64,000 nt of DNA from Strix aluco (taxonomy: Eukaryota > Chordata > Aves > Strigiformes > Strigidae), in contig NC_133932.1 of assembly GCF_031877795.1 (NCBI RefSeq), positions 137,318,841 to 137,382,840 of the forward strand. The letters run 5' to 3'. Both the position numbers and the translations under genes were made by a program. A model generated the notes under the pieces. That model worked only from the letters and a program-made list of their open reading frames with translations. It ran no database searches and was not told the origin of the DNA. Of the stretch, positions 21,284-33,270 are shown in pieces. Every line of letters begins with the position of its first letter. The stretch's first letter is position 1.

Positions 21284-22248
21284 GGCGGCAGGCAGAGGGG
21301 CTGGTCCCCGCTGTGCTGGAGGGGGCTGCAGGGATACCCCAGCCCAGAGCTCACGGCAGGCTGGGGAGGAAGGGGGGGTGCTCCCTGAGCCCAGCACCCA
21401 CCCTGCAGCACAGCACCCAACCCCCAGTCCAGCATCTAGCCCCGCCTAACATCTGCACCCCCACCCCCAAATCCAGCCCCACAATCCAGCTGCCACCCCC
21501 TGGCTCTGGTGGGTGCTCCCCAGCACCAGGATCGGGCCCCACCCAAGGAGCAAGACCCCAGCCCCACTATCGGGACTCCACCCCAGTGACAGAACCCCAG
21601 GCCCAGTATGGAGACCCCAGGCCCAGTATCAAGACCCATCAGAGCTGCAAAAATGACGTCCTTGGGCACAATCCTGTCCGAGGCCCCTCACAGCAATGAG
21701 CACCAACTGCTGGCAGCCATCGGCTAGCAGGCATGCGCTCCCCCCTTTTCTTGAGACTTTGGGCTCACAAATCCAAGCTTTCAGCACTCAACACCCAAAC
21801 CTCAGTTTGCGGCAGAAAAAGAGCCGCCGTCGCTGTGGCACAAGAGTCAGAGGTCCCTCAGCTGGAGCGGATGCGGTCGTTCCTTTGGCCAGTGCTGATC
21901 AGTAAATGGCAAGTATGGAAGCACAGAGGGATCGGCGGGCAACGCCCCGCTACTCGCTACCCCCCCATTGGGACGGGACACAAAGATGGTCCCGTGAAGG
22001 TTCCTACGTGGATCTCGGGCGTTACACGCAGGCAGGCAGAAAGCGCCACGTCCCAACGCGCCGGGGCCTGGCCTCAGCTACGGGGTCTCTCAGCTACGTT
22101 GGCCCCGGGGACCTGAGCGGTTTGGCTCTGAGCCTCCAAGCATGCCGTGCCGCGCCGTGCCGACACAGGGGTCCCTGATTTCGAGGGGGACACCCCAGCC
22201 CCTCCTGAGCCCCTCGCAGGGGGAAGGGCATGGCAGGGGGGGGCTGCC
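21284..22248. other. 5' spacer of array unit, nothing recognised
   Basis: Nearly the same sequence precedes every unit. It has C-rich runs with repeated agccccac/ccccag phrases and several open frames on both strands that I could not support as genes. Confidence 0.5.
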
Positions 22249-22473
22249 GGGTGTCACAAAGGAGGCTCTGCCCGCCCTGTGATGTCACAAAGGGGGCTCT
22301 GCCCGCCCTGTGACGTCACAAAGGGGGCTCTGCCCGCCCTGTGGTATCACAAAGGGGGCTCTGCCTGCCTTGTGATGTCACAAAGCGGGGCTTGGCCACC
22401 CTGCGACGTCACTAAGGGGGGTCCACCCGCCTGCCCCAATATAGAAGGCCGCAGCCGCACTGGGCCCACAGAC
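22249..22473 (+). promoter_or_regulatory. Unit 1 promoter: six CRE-like sites at 31-bp spacing and a TATA-like motif
   Basis: Eight-base CRE-like sites start at 22249 (GGGTGTCA), 22280 (TGATGTCA), 22311 (TGACGTCA, full consensus), 22342 (TGGTATCA), 22373 (TGATGTCA) and 22404 (CGACGTCA). The spacing is exactly 31 bp. AATATAGAA with TATA at 22440 follows, 34 bp before the ATG. CREB/CREM-family factors bind TGACGTCA (established knowledge); use here is inferred. Confidence 0.7.
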
Positions 22474-23806
22474 ATGGCGCGTGGCAACGGGCCCACCCTG
22501 GCCCAGAGGCTCCCGCTACTGATGCTCAACCTGCTGCTCTTCCTGACCAACACGTCGAGGGCCAAGAGCTTCTGGGTAGGTGATGCTGCACCGCGCTGTG
22601 CCGGGGGGGTGGGATGCTGTGGGGTGGTGTGGTGGAGGCTGTGGTGTGGGGGCTGTGGGGGGCTGTGGCCTTGGCCCGCGAGCCGCTCGCGTCTCACCCA
22701 GCTCTTGGGGTCCTGCAGGGGATGAGGAAGAAGGCGAAACGTTCCCGAAGGAGAGCCAAGGGCCAGACGGAGAAGCCGAGTGCTGAGCAGTCCCGGCCCC
22801 GAGCACCCTGCAAACGGCTGACACCCCACGGCAGCCCTGAGCTCACTCCGTCTACTTCCTGGGCGGCTTCTCCACCAACAGAGAGAGGAATGAAGGAGCC
22901 CGCACCGACCCTGGAGACATGGTGAGTGCTGGGGGAGACCCCCAGATCCTGCCCCAGCCCCTCAGCCCGTGCCCTGCCCGTCCCGCCGGAGGGGCCGGGG
23001 TGCAGAACGTTCACTTCCCTCTGCTCTGCAGTGCCAGCGCGAAGGCGCCAAGCATGGAGGACCTGTGGCAGCTGCCTGACATAGACTCTGTGGGAACCCA
23101 CTCGTCAAGTGTCTCTGTTTCCTCGGGGAGTTCTTATTATATTGACACCCCGGAGGGCCGCATACGGATGCCCAAGGTATGCTCTGTGGGCTCCCCGTCA
23201 TCAAGAGGCTCTGTTTCATCGGGAAGTTCCTATTATATTGACACCCCGGAGGGCCGCATACGGATGCCCAAGGTATGCTCTGTGGGCTCCCCGTCATCAA
23301 GAGGCTCTGCTTCATCGGGAAGTTCCTATTATATCGACACCCCGGAGGGCCGCATACAGATGCCGAAGATATGCTCTCCGGGCCCCTTCTTGTCGAGCAG
23401 CTCTAGATCCACAGACACCCTCCTGGAGCGCAGGCTTGCTGCCATGTCGGAGCAGGTGGCGGCACAAGAGCGCTCGGGACCCGCCCAGTCCCCCGAGGAT
23501 GATCAGGGGCTGGTCGCAAGAGCGGGCGGCAATGAGACCCTCCCCAAGGAGCGCCCCCAGCCCCCCACCTGCAGGGAGGTGGAGGCGAAGCTGCGGCAGC
23601 CGGGAGACAAAATGTGGCTCAATGGGCAGAGAGTGGAGCTGCCACGGGGGCTCCTGGACACAGACGAGGCTGTGGATGGGGACCAGATCAGGAGGAACAA
23701 TGTGGCCCCGGACAGGAGTGCCCGGCTCTGGCAGTGTCTCAAGGCCTGCTGGCAATGGTGCTTACAGTCCTGCTGCTGCTATTGCTTCCCCAAGCCCCCC
23801 AGGTGA
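22474..23806 (+). CDS. Array gene copy 1: unknown secreted or membrane protein, 359 aa
   Basis: I do not recognise this family. Exons 22474-22575, 22719-22921 and 23032-23806; introns of 143 and 110 bp, GT/AG, phases 0 and 2. Residues 1-30 look like a signal peptide (core LPLLMLNLLLFL, 13-24). Exon 2 opens with GMRKKAKRSRRRAK, where RSRR (42-45) fits a furin-type site. Exon 3 starts at C102 and has an acidic SMEDLWQLPDIDSVG segment, then 32-aa repeats from 135 built on SSYYIDTPEGRIRMPKVCS (three here). The end has seven Cys in 23 residues (C337 to C353), possibly palmitoylated or disulfide-bonded. A strong Kozak context (gacATGG) supports the start; M17 is the alternative. ATTAAA lies at 23892. 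This copy has Val in the second repeat spacer and GGNE. Confidence 0.65.
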
Positions 23807-23891
23807 CAGCACTGGTCCCAGAGGAGCAACGGGCACCCCGGAGACAGCCGACGGGGGTGTAAGGCTGGGAAACTCCCTGATATCGTAAAAA

Positions 23892-23897
23892 ATTAAA
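23892..23897 (+). terminator. Polyadenylation signal of unit 1 (ATTAAA)
   Basis: It lies 86 bp after the stop, followed by a GT-rich stretch (cctggtgccgtggttctt). The same signal sits at the same distance in all units; positions are given with each gene. Confidence 0.7.
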
Positions 23898-24222
23898 TGA
23901 TCTTTTCTCCATCCCTGGTGCCGTGGTTCTTCCACCCAGCCCTTGATGCGCCTTCTCCCCCGTCCCTTTGCCAAACCTCCCCTTTGGGTCCCTTGCTGAC
24001 CCCGCCCTCCTCTGCCGGGTCTCCCCCAGGTCCTGGCTCCGAGCTCCCCCGGGCTTTGTCACCTCCGTCCGGCCCTGCGTCCGTAAGCACCACGACGGGG
24101 ACGTTTGCTTGGCCCAGAGCTGCTCCTGCCAGAGCAGGCAGGGACTGTGCCTGCCTTCACCCTGCCTCCTGACCCCCTCCAGAGCCCAGGGGCTGTGGGG
24201 CACCAACTGCAGTAACAGGGTG

Positions 24223-24266
24223 ATTGGACAGGTCAGCTCATTGGCTCTTTTCACCGAAAATCCAAT
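24223..24266. promoter_or_regulatory. Cluster of three CCAAT boxes in the 3' flank of unit 1
   Basis: ATTGG at 24223-24227 and 24240-24244, and CCAAT at 24262-24266, spaced 17 and 22 bp. Such spacing is typical of NF-Y bound promoters or enhancers. The cluster is kept in every unit about 417 bp past the stop, and also in the decayed copy near 10990-11035. Its target is unknown. Confidence 0.45.
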
Positions 24267-25987
24267 CCCCTGAAGGCGCACAGCTGACTTCTCCATCCTC
24301 CTGCATTACCCACCAAGGGCACCCGGGCCCTGGGACAAAAGCAATCCCACGCATGGCTTTACCTTTCCCGATGCACGAATAACCCAGACTGTCTGCCCCA
24401 GCACAGCTTTAATGCCCACTGCGGGGACTTTATCCCCATCTACAGTACGTCGGGGGGTTGGTGGAGCGGGGCCACCCTGCTTGGCAGATCCTCTGCCATT
24501 GACTCACCAGGGGGCTTTTGCTAAATGCACCTCCCAGGGTTTGTTCCCAGTTCCTCGGTGAGAGAGGTCAGCTTTTGGGGAGCTCAGTCAGAGAGCTCGG
24601 TGAGAGAGCTCGGTGAAGGTGGATCTGCGTAGACCTGCAGAGGCCTGGAGAAGCAGCAAGGCTTGGAGGAGAAGCAGGCCTTGGAAGAGAGATACGAAGC
24701 CGTGCTAGTGTGAAGAAGATGGCAGCACCGAGACTGCCTGCGTGGTATGGAACTGTTTGTGGGGTAAGAGTATTGATGACTGTCTAGTTGCTGATTTGCG
24801 TATTATGAAGTAAGAGCTTGGATGAGAGCAAAAGTATGTATTATTGTATGAGTATGTATTAATGTAAGAAGAGAGAAAAAGAGATATTAAAGAACATAAA
24901 CAGCCCCTGCCCTGCAGAAAGAAAGAAGAACATTGTGACGTGTGAATTATTTTGGCCGCTACAAGTTAATACAACTTACTACAACTCAGTAGAATTTAAA
25001 GCAACTTATTACATTTAATACAGGGCGGCAGGCAGAGGGGCTGGTCCCCGCTGTGCTGGAGGGGGCTGCAGGGATACCCCAGCCCAGAGCTCACGGCAGG
25101 CTGGGGAGGAAGGGGGGGTGCTCCCTGAGCCCAGCACCCACCCTGCAGCACAGCACCCAACCCCCAGTCCAGCATCTAGCCCCGCCTAACATCTGCACCC
25201 CCACCCCCAAATCCAGCCCCACAATCCAGCTGCCACCCCCTGGCTCTGGTGGGTGCTCCCCAGCACCAGGATCGGGCCCCACCCAAGGAGCAAGACCCCA
25301 GCCCCACTATCGGGACTCCACCCCAGTGACAGAACCCCAGGCCCAGTATGGAGACCCCAGGCCCAGTATCAAGACCCATCAGAGCTGCAAAAATGACGTC
25401 CTTGGGCACAATCCTGTCCGAGGCCCCTCACAGCAATGAGCACCAACTGCTGGCAGCCATCGGCTAGCAGGCATGCGCTCCCCCCTTTTCTTGAGACTTT
25501 GGGCTCACAAATCCAAGCTTTCAGCACTCAACACCCAAACCTCAGTTTGCGGCAGAAAAAGAGCCGCCGTCGCTGTGGCACAAGAGTCAGAGGTCCCTCA
25601 GCTGGAGCGGATGCGGTCGTTCCTTTGGCCAGTGCTGATCAGTAAATGGCAAGTATGGAAGCACAGAGGGATCGGCGGGCAACGCCCCGCTACTCGCTAC
25701 CCCCCCATTGGGACGGGACACAAAGATGGTCCCGTGAAGGTTCCTACGTGGATCTCGGGCGTTACACGCAGGCAGGCAGAAAGCGCCACGTCCCAACGCG
25801 CCGGGGCCTGGCCTCAGCTACGGGGTCTCTCAGCTACGTTGGCCCCGGGGACCTGAGCGGTTTGGCTCTGAGCCTCCAAGCATGCCGTGCCGCGCCGTGC
25901 CGACACAGGGGTCCCTGATTTCGAGGGGGACACCCCAGCCCCTCCTGAGCCCCTCGCAGGGGGAAGGGCATGGCAGGGGGGGCTGCC

Positions 25988-26212
25988 GGGTGTCACAAAG
26001 GAGGCTCTGCCCGCCCTGTGATGTCACAAAGGGGGCTCTGCCCGCCCTGTGACGTCACAAAGGGGGCTCTGCCCGCCCTGTGGTATCACAAAGGGGGCTC
26101 TGCCTGCCTTGTGATGTCACAAAGCGGGGCTTGGCCACCCTGCGACGTCACTAAGGGGGGTCCACCCGCCTGCCCCAATATAGAAGGCCGCAGCCGCACT
26201 GGGCCCACAGAC
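25988..26212 (+). promoter_or_regulatory. Unit 2 promoter, six CRE-like sites
   Basis: Same site order and 31-bp spacing as unit 1. Confidence 0.7.
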
Positions 26213-27353
26213 ATGGCGCGTGGCAACGGGCCCACCCTGGCCCAGAGGCTCCCGCTACTGATGCTCAACCTGCTGCTCTTCCTGACCAACACGTCGAGGG
26301 CCAAGAGCTTCTGGGTAGGTGATGCTGCACCGCGCTGTGCCGGGGGGGTGGGATGCTGTGGGGTGGTGTGGTGGAGGCTGTGGTGTGGGGGCTGTGGGGG
26401 GCTGTGGCCTTGGCCCGCGAGCCGCTCGCGTCTCACCCAGCTCTTGGGGTCCTGCAGGGGATGAGGAAGAAGGCGAAACGTTCCCGAAGGAGAGCCAAGG
26501 GCCAGACGGAGAAGCCGAGTGCTGAGCAGTCCCGGCCCCGAGCACCCTGCAAACGGCTGACACCCCACGGCAGCCCTGAGCTCACTCCGTCTACTTCCTG
26601 GGCGGCTTCTCCACCAACAGAGAGAGGAATGAAGGAGCCCGCACCGACCCTGGAGACATGGTGAGTGCCGGGGGAGACCCCCAGATCCTGCCCCAGCCCC
26701 TCAGCCCGTGCCCTGCCCGTCCCGCCGGAGGGGCCGGGGTGCAGAACGTTCACTTCCCTCTGCTCTGCAGTGCCAGCGCGAAGGCGCCAAGCATGGAGGA
26801 CCTGTGGCAGCTGCCTGACATAGACTCTGTGGGAACCCACTCGTCAAGTGTCTCTGCTTCATCGGGAAGTTCCTATTATATCGACACCCCGGAGGACCGC
26901 ATACAGATGCCGAAGATATGCTCTCCGGGCCCCTTCTTGTCGAGCAGCTCTAGATCCACAGAGACCCTCCTGGAGCGCAGGCTTGCTGCCATGTCGGAGC
27001 AGGTGGCGGCACAAGAGCGCTCGGGACCCGCCCAGTCCCCCGAGGATGATCAGGGGCTGGTCGCAAGAGCGGGCGGCAATGAGACCCTCCCCAAGGAGCG
27101 CCCCCAGCCCCCCACCTGCAGGGAGGTGGAGGCGAAGCTGCGGCAGCCGGGAGACAAAATGTGGCTCAATGGGCAGAGAGTGGAGCTGCCACGGGGGCTC
27201 CTGGACACAGACGAGGCTGTGGATGGGGACCAGATCAGGAGGAACAATGTGGCCCCGGACAGGAGTGCCCGGCTCTGGCAGTGTCTCAAGGCCTGCTGGC
27301 AATGGTGCTTACAGTCCTGCTGCTGCTATTGCTTCCCCAAGCCCCCCAGGTGA
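26213..27353 (+). CDS. Array gene copy 2, 295 aa
   Basis: Exons 26213-26314, 26458-26660, 26771-27353; polyA signal 27439. One 32-aa repeat only, in the form YYIDTPEDRIQMPKIC (Asp where copy 1 has Gly), and STET where copy 1 has STDT. It keeps GGNE like copy 1, suggesting exchange between neighbours. Group A by coding sequence (see the mosaic finding). Confidence 0.65.
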
Positions 27354-29534
27354 CAGCACTGGTCCCAGAGGAGCAACGGGCACCCCGGAGACAGCCGACG
27401 GGGGTGTAAGGCTGGGAAACTCCCTGATATCGTAAAAAATTAAATGATCTTTTCTCCATCCCTGGTGCCGTGGTTCTTCCACCCAGCCCTTGATGCGCCT
27501 TCTCCCCCGTCCCTTTGCCAAACCTCCCCTTTGGGTCCCTTGCTGACCCCGCCCTCCTCTGCCGGGTCTCCCCCAGGTCCTGGCTCCGAGCTCCCCCGGG
27601 CTTTGTCACCTCCGTCCGGCCCTGCGTCCGTAAGCACCACGACGGGGACGTTTTCTTGGCCCAGAGCTGCTCCTGCCAGAGCAGGCAGGGACTGTGCCTG
27701 CCTTCACCCTGCCTCCTGACCCCCTCCAGAGCCCAGGGGCTGTGGGGCACCAACTGCAGTAACAGGGTGATTGGACAGGTCAGCTCATTGGCTCTTTTCA
27801 CCGAAAATCCAATCCCCTGAAGGCGCACAGCTGACTTCTCCATCCTCCTGCATTACCCACCAAGGGCACCCGGGCCCTGGGACAAAAGCAATCCCACGCA
27901 TGGCTTTACCTTTCCCGATGCACGAATAACCCAGACTGTCTGCCCCAGCACAGCTTTAACGCCCACTGCGGGGACTTTATCCCCATCTACAGTACGTCGG
28001 GGGGTTGGTGGAGCGGGGCCACCCTGCTTGGCAGATCCTCTGCCATTGACTCACCAGGGGGCTTTTGCTAAATGCACCTCCCAGGGTTTGTTCCCAGTTC
28101 CTCGGTGAGAGAGGTCAGCTTTTGGGGAGCTCAGTCAGAGAGCTCGGTGAGAGAGCTCGGTGAAGGTGGATCTGCGTAGGCCCGCAGAGGCCTGGAGAAG
28201 CGGCAAGGCTTGGAGGAGAAGCAGGCCTTGGAAGAGAGATACGAAGCCGTGCTAGTGTGAAGAAGATGGCAGCACCGAGACTGCCTGCGTGGTATGGAAC
28301 TGTTTGTGGGGTAAGAGTATTGATGACTGTCTAGTTGCTGATTTGCGTATTATGAAGTAAGAGCTTGGATGAGAGCAAAAGTATGTATTATTGTATGAGT
28401 ATGTATTAATGTAAGAAGAGAGAAAAAGAGATATTAAAGAACATAAACAGCCCCTGCCCTGCAGAAAGAAAGAAGAACATTGTGACGTGTGAATTATTTT
28501 GGCCGCTACAAGTTAATACAACTTACTACAACTCAGTAGAATTTAAAGCAACTTATTACATTTAATACAGGGCGGCAGGCAGAGGGGCTGGTCCCCGCTG
28601 TGCTGGAGGGGGCTGCAGGGATACCCCAGCCCAGAGCTCACGGCAGGCTGGGGAGGAAGGGGGGGTGCTCCCTGAGCCCAGCACCCACCCTGCAGCACAG
28701 CACCCAACCCCCAGTCCAGCATCTAGCCCCGCCTAACATCTGCACCCCCACCCCCAAATCCAGCCCCACAATCCAGCTGCCACCCCCTGGCTCTGGTGGG
28801 TGCTCCCCAGCACCAGGATCGGGCCCCACCCAAGGAGCAAGACCCCAGCCCCACTATCGGGACTCCACCCCAGTGACAGAACCCCAGGCCCAGTATGGAG
28901 ACCCCAGGCCCAGTATCAAGACCCATCAGAGCTGCAAAAATGACGTCCTTGGGCACAATCCTGTCCGAGGCCCCTCACAGCAATGAGCACCAACTGCTGG
29001 CAGCCATCGGCTAGCAGGCATGCGCTCCCCCCTTTTCTTGAGACTTTGGGCTCACAAATCCAAGCTTTCAGCACTCAACACCCAAACCTCAGTTTGCGGC
29101 AGAAAAAGAGCCGCCGTCGCTGTGGCACAAGAGTCAGAGGTCCCTCAGCTGGAGCGGATGCGGTCGTTCCTTTGGCCAGTGCTGATCAGTAAATGGCAAG
29201 TATGGAAGCACAGAGGGATCGGCGGGCAACGCCCCGCTACTCGCTACCCCCCCATTGGGACGGGACACAAAGATGGTCCCGTGAAGGTTCCTACGTGGAT
29301 CTCGGGCGTTACACGCAGGCAGGCAGAAAGCGCCACGTCCCAACGCGCCGGGGCCTGGCCTCAGCTACGGGGTCTCTCAGCTACGTTGGCCCCGGGGACC
29401 TGAGCGGTTTGGCTCTGAGCCTCCAAGCATGCCGTGCCGCGCCGTGCCGACACAGGGGTCCCTGATTTCGAGGGGGACACCCCAGCCCCTCCTGAGCCCC
29501 TCGCAGGGGGAAGGGCATGGCAGGGGGGGCTGCC

Positions 29535-29759
29535 GGGTGTCACAAAGGAGGCTCTGCCCGCCCTGTGATGTCACAAAGGGGGCTCTGCCCGCCCTGTGAC
29601 GTCACAAAGGGGGCTCTGCCCGCCCTGTGGTATCACAAAGGGGGCTCTGCCTGCCTTGTGATGTCACAAAGCGGGGCTTGGCCACCCTGCGACGTCACTA
29701 AGGGGGGTCCACCCGCCTGCCCCAATATAGAAGGCCGCAGCCGCACTGGGCCCACAGAC
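29535..29759 (+). promoter_or_regulatory. Unit 3 promoter, six CRE-like sites
   Basis: The last unit with the six-site form; every unit to the right has five. Confidence 0.7.
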
Positions 29760-30900
29760 ATGGCGCGTGGCAACGGGCCCACCCTGGCCCAGAGGCTCCC
29801 GCTACTGATGCTCAACCTGCTGCTCTTCCTGACCAACACGTCGAGGGCCAAGAGCTTCTGGGTAGGTGATGCTGCACCGCGCTGTGCCGGGGGGGTGGGA
29901 TGCTGTGGGGTGGTGTGGTGGAGGCTGTGGTGTGGGGGCTGTGGGGGGCTGTGGCCTTGGCCCGCGAGCCGCTCGCGTCTCACCCAGCTCTTGGGGTCCT
30001 GCAGGGGATGAGGAAGAAGGCGAAACGTTCCCGAAGGAGAGCCAAGGGCCAGACGGAGAAGCCGAGTGCTGAGCAGTCCCGGCCCCGAGCACCCTGCAAA
30101 CGGCTGACACCCCACGGCAGCCCTGAGCTCACTCCGTCTACTTCCTGGGCGGCTTCTCCACCAACAGAGAGAGGAATGAAGGAGCCCGCACCGACCCTGG
30201 AGACATGGTGAGTGCCGGGGGAGACCCCCAGATCCTGCCCCAGCCCCTCAGCCCGTGCCCTGCCCGTCCCGCCGGAGGGGCCGGGGTGCAGAACGTTCAC
30301 TTCCCTCTGCTCTGCAGTGCCAGCGCGAAGGCGCCAAGCATGGAGGACCTGTGGCAGCTGCCTGACATAGACTCTGTGGGAACCCACTCGTCAAGTGTCT
30401 CTGCTTCATCGGGAAGTTCCTATTATATCGACACCCCGGAGGACCGCATACAGATGCCGAAGATATGCTCTCCGGGCCCCTTCTTGTCGAGCAGCTCTAG
30501 ATCCACAGAGACCCTCCTGGAGCGCAGGCTTGCTGCCATGTCGGAGCAGGTGGCGGCACAAGAGCGCTCGGGACCCGCCCAGTCCCCCGAGGATGATCAG
30601 GGGCTGGTCGCAAGAGCGGGCGGCGATGAGACCCTCCCCAAGGAGCGCCCCCAGCCCCCCACCTGCAGGGAGGTGGAGGCGAAGCTGCGGCAGCCGGGAG
30701 ACAAAATGTGGCTCAATGGGCAGAGAGTGGAGCTGCCACGGGGGCTCCTGGACACAGACGAGGCTGTGGATGGGGACCAGATCAGGAGGAACAATGTGGC
30801 CCCGGACAGGAGTGCCCGGCTCTGGCAGTGTCTCAAGGCCTGCTGGCAATGGTGCTTACAGTCCTGCTGCTGCTATTGCTTCCCCAAGCCCCCCAGGTGA
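29760..30900 (+). CDS. Array gene copy 3, 295 aa
   Basis: Exons 29760-29861, 30005-30207, 30318-30900; polyA signal 30986. Group A, as copy 2 but with GGDE instead of GGNE; all later copies have GGDE. Confidence 0.65.
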
Positions 30901-33076
30901 CAGCACTGGTCCCAGAGGAGCAACGGGCACCCCGGAGACAGCCGACGGGGGTGTAAGGCTGGGAAACTCCCTGATATCGTAAAAAATTAAATGATCTTTT
31001 CTCCATCCCTGGTGCCGTGGTTCTTCCACCCAGCCCTTGATGCGCCTTCTCCCCCGTCCCTTTGCCAAACCTCCCCTTTGGGTCCCTTGCTGACCCCGCC
31101 CTCCTCTGCCGGGTCTCCCCCAGGTCCTGGCTCCGAGCTCCCCCGGGCTTTGTCACCTCCGTCCGGCCCTGCGTCCGTAAGCACCACGACGGGGACGTTT
31201 TCTTGGCCCAGAGCTGCTCCTGCCAGAGCAGGCAGGGACTGTGCCTGCCTTCACCCTGCCTCCTGACCCCCTCCAGAGCCCAGGGGCTGCGGGGCACCAA
31301 CTGCAGTAACAGGGTGATTGGACAGGTCAGCTCATTGGCTCTTTTCACCGAAAATCCAATCCCCTGAAGGCGCACAGCTGACTTCTCCATCCTCCTGCAT
31401 TACCCACCAAGGGCACCCGGGCCCTGGGACAAAAGCAATCCCACGCATGGCTTTACCTTTCCCGATGCACGAATAACCCAGACTGTCTGCCCCAGCACAG
31501 CTTTAATGCCCACTGCGGGGACTTTATCCCCATCTACAGTACGTCGGGGGGTTGGTGGAGCGGGGCCACCCTGCTTGGCAGATCCTCTGCCATTGACTCA
31601 CCAGGGGGCTTTTGCTAAATGCACCTCCCAGGGTTTGTTCCCAGTTCCTCGGTGAGAGAGGTCAGCTTTTGGGGAGCTCAGTCAGAGAGCTCGGTGAGAG
31701 AGCTCGGTGAAGGTGGATCTGCGTAGGCCCGCAGAGGCCTGGAGAAGCGGCAAGGCTTGGAGGAGAAGCAGGCCTTGGAAGAGAGATACGAAGCCGTGCT
31801 AGTGTGAAGAAGATGGCAGCACCGAGACTGCCTGCGTGGTATGGAACTGTTTGTGGGGTAAGAGTATTGATGACTGTCTAGTTGCTGATTTGCGTATTAT
31901 GAAGTAAGAGCTTGGATGAGAGCAAAAGTATGTATTATTGTATGAGTATGTATTAATGTAAGAAGAGAGAAAAAGAGATATTAAAGAACATAAACAGCCC
32001 CTGCCCTGCAGAAAGAAAGAAGAACATTGTGACGTGTGAATTATTTTGGCCGCTACAAGTTAATACAACTTACTACAACTCAGTAGAATTTAAAGCAACT
32101 TATTACATTTAATACAGGGCGGCAGGCAGAGGGGCTGGTCCCCGCTGTGCTGGAGGGGGCTGCAGGGATACCCCAGCCCAGAGCTCACGGCAGGCTGGGG
32201 AGGAAGGGGGGGTGCTCCCTGAGCCCAGCACCCACCCTGCAGCACAGCACCCAACCCCCAGTCCAGCATCTAGCCCCGCCTAACATCTGCACCCCCACCC
32301 CCAAATCCAGCCCCACAATCCAGCTGCCACCCCCTGGCTCTGGTGGGTGCTCCCCAGCACCAGGATCGGGCCCCACCCAAGGAGCAAGACCCCAGCCCCA
32401 CTATCGGGACTCCACCCCAGTGACAGAACCCCAGGCCCAGTATGGAGACCCCAGGCCCAGTATCAAGACCCATCAGAGCTGCAAAAATGACGTCCTTGGG
32501 CACAATCCTGTCCGAGGCCCCTCACAGCAATGAGCACCAACTGCTGGCAGCCATCGGCTAGCAGGCATGCGCTCCCCCCTTTTCTTGAGACTTTGGGCTC
32601 ACAAATCCAAGCTTTCAGCACTCAACACCCAAACCTCAGTTTGCGGCAGAAAAAGAGCCGCCGTCGCTGTGGCACAAGAGTCAGAGGTCCCTCAGCTGGA
32701 GCGGATGCGGTCGTTCCTTTGGCCAGTGCTGATCAGTAAATGGCAAGTATGGAAGCACAGAGGGATCGGCGGGCAACGCCCCGCTACTCGCTACCCCCCC
32801 ATTGGGACGGGACACAAAGATGGTCCCGTGAAGGTTCCTACGTGGATCTCGGGCGTTACACGCAGGCAGGCAGAAAGCGCCACGTCCCAACGCGCCGGGG
32901 CCTGGCCTCAGCTACGGGGTCTCTCAGCTACGTTGGCCCCGGGGACCTGAGCGGTTTGGCTCTGAGCCTCCAAGCGTGCCGCGCCGTGCCGACACAGGGG
33001 TCCCTGATTTCGAGGGGGACACCCCAGCCCCTCCTGAGCCCCTCGCAGGGGGAAGGGCATGGCAGGGGGGGCTGCC

Positions 33077-33270
33077 GGGTGTCACAAAGGAGGCTCTGCC
33101 CGCCCTGTGACGTCACAAAGGGGGCTCTGCCCGCCCTGTGGTATCACAAAGGGGGCTCTGCCTGCCTTGTGATGTCACAAAGCGGGGCTTGGCCACCCTG
33201 CGACGTCACTAAGGGGGGTCCACCCGCCTGCCCCAATATAGAAGGCCGCAGCCGCACTGGGCCCACAGAC
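33077..33270 (+). promoter_or_regulatory. Unit 4 promoter, five CRE-like sites
   Basis: Lacks one 31-bp repeat (the upstream TGATGTCA site) and 5 bp further upstream. The full TGACGTCA is kept at 33108. Confidence 0.7.

Noticed and set aside
21313-22178. Open frames of 69-128 codons in the 5' spacer of each unit
   Set aside because: They overlap each other in different frames, lack domains, and are kept only because the spacers are nearly identical.
22249-22411. Regular short repeats resembling a CRISPR array
   Set aside because: The 31-bp repeats have no unique spacers, lie in a vertebrate locus and act as promoter-like CRE repeats.
23739-24296. Antisense 185-codon open frame found in every array unit
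   Set aside because: It spans exon 3 end, polyA signal and spacer on the opposite strand. Its conservation is explained by near identity of the whole unit, and it has no recognisable domain or promoter.
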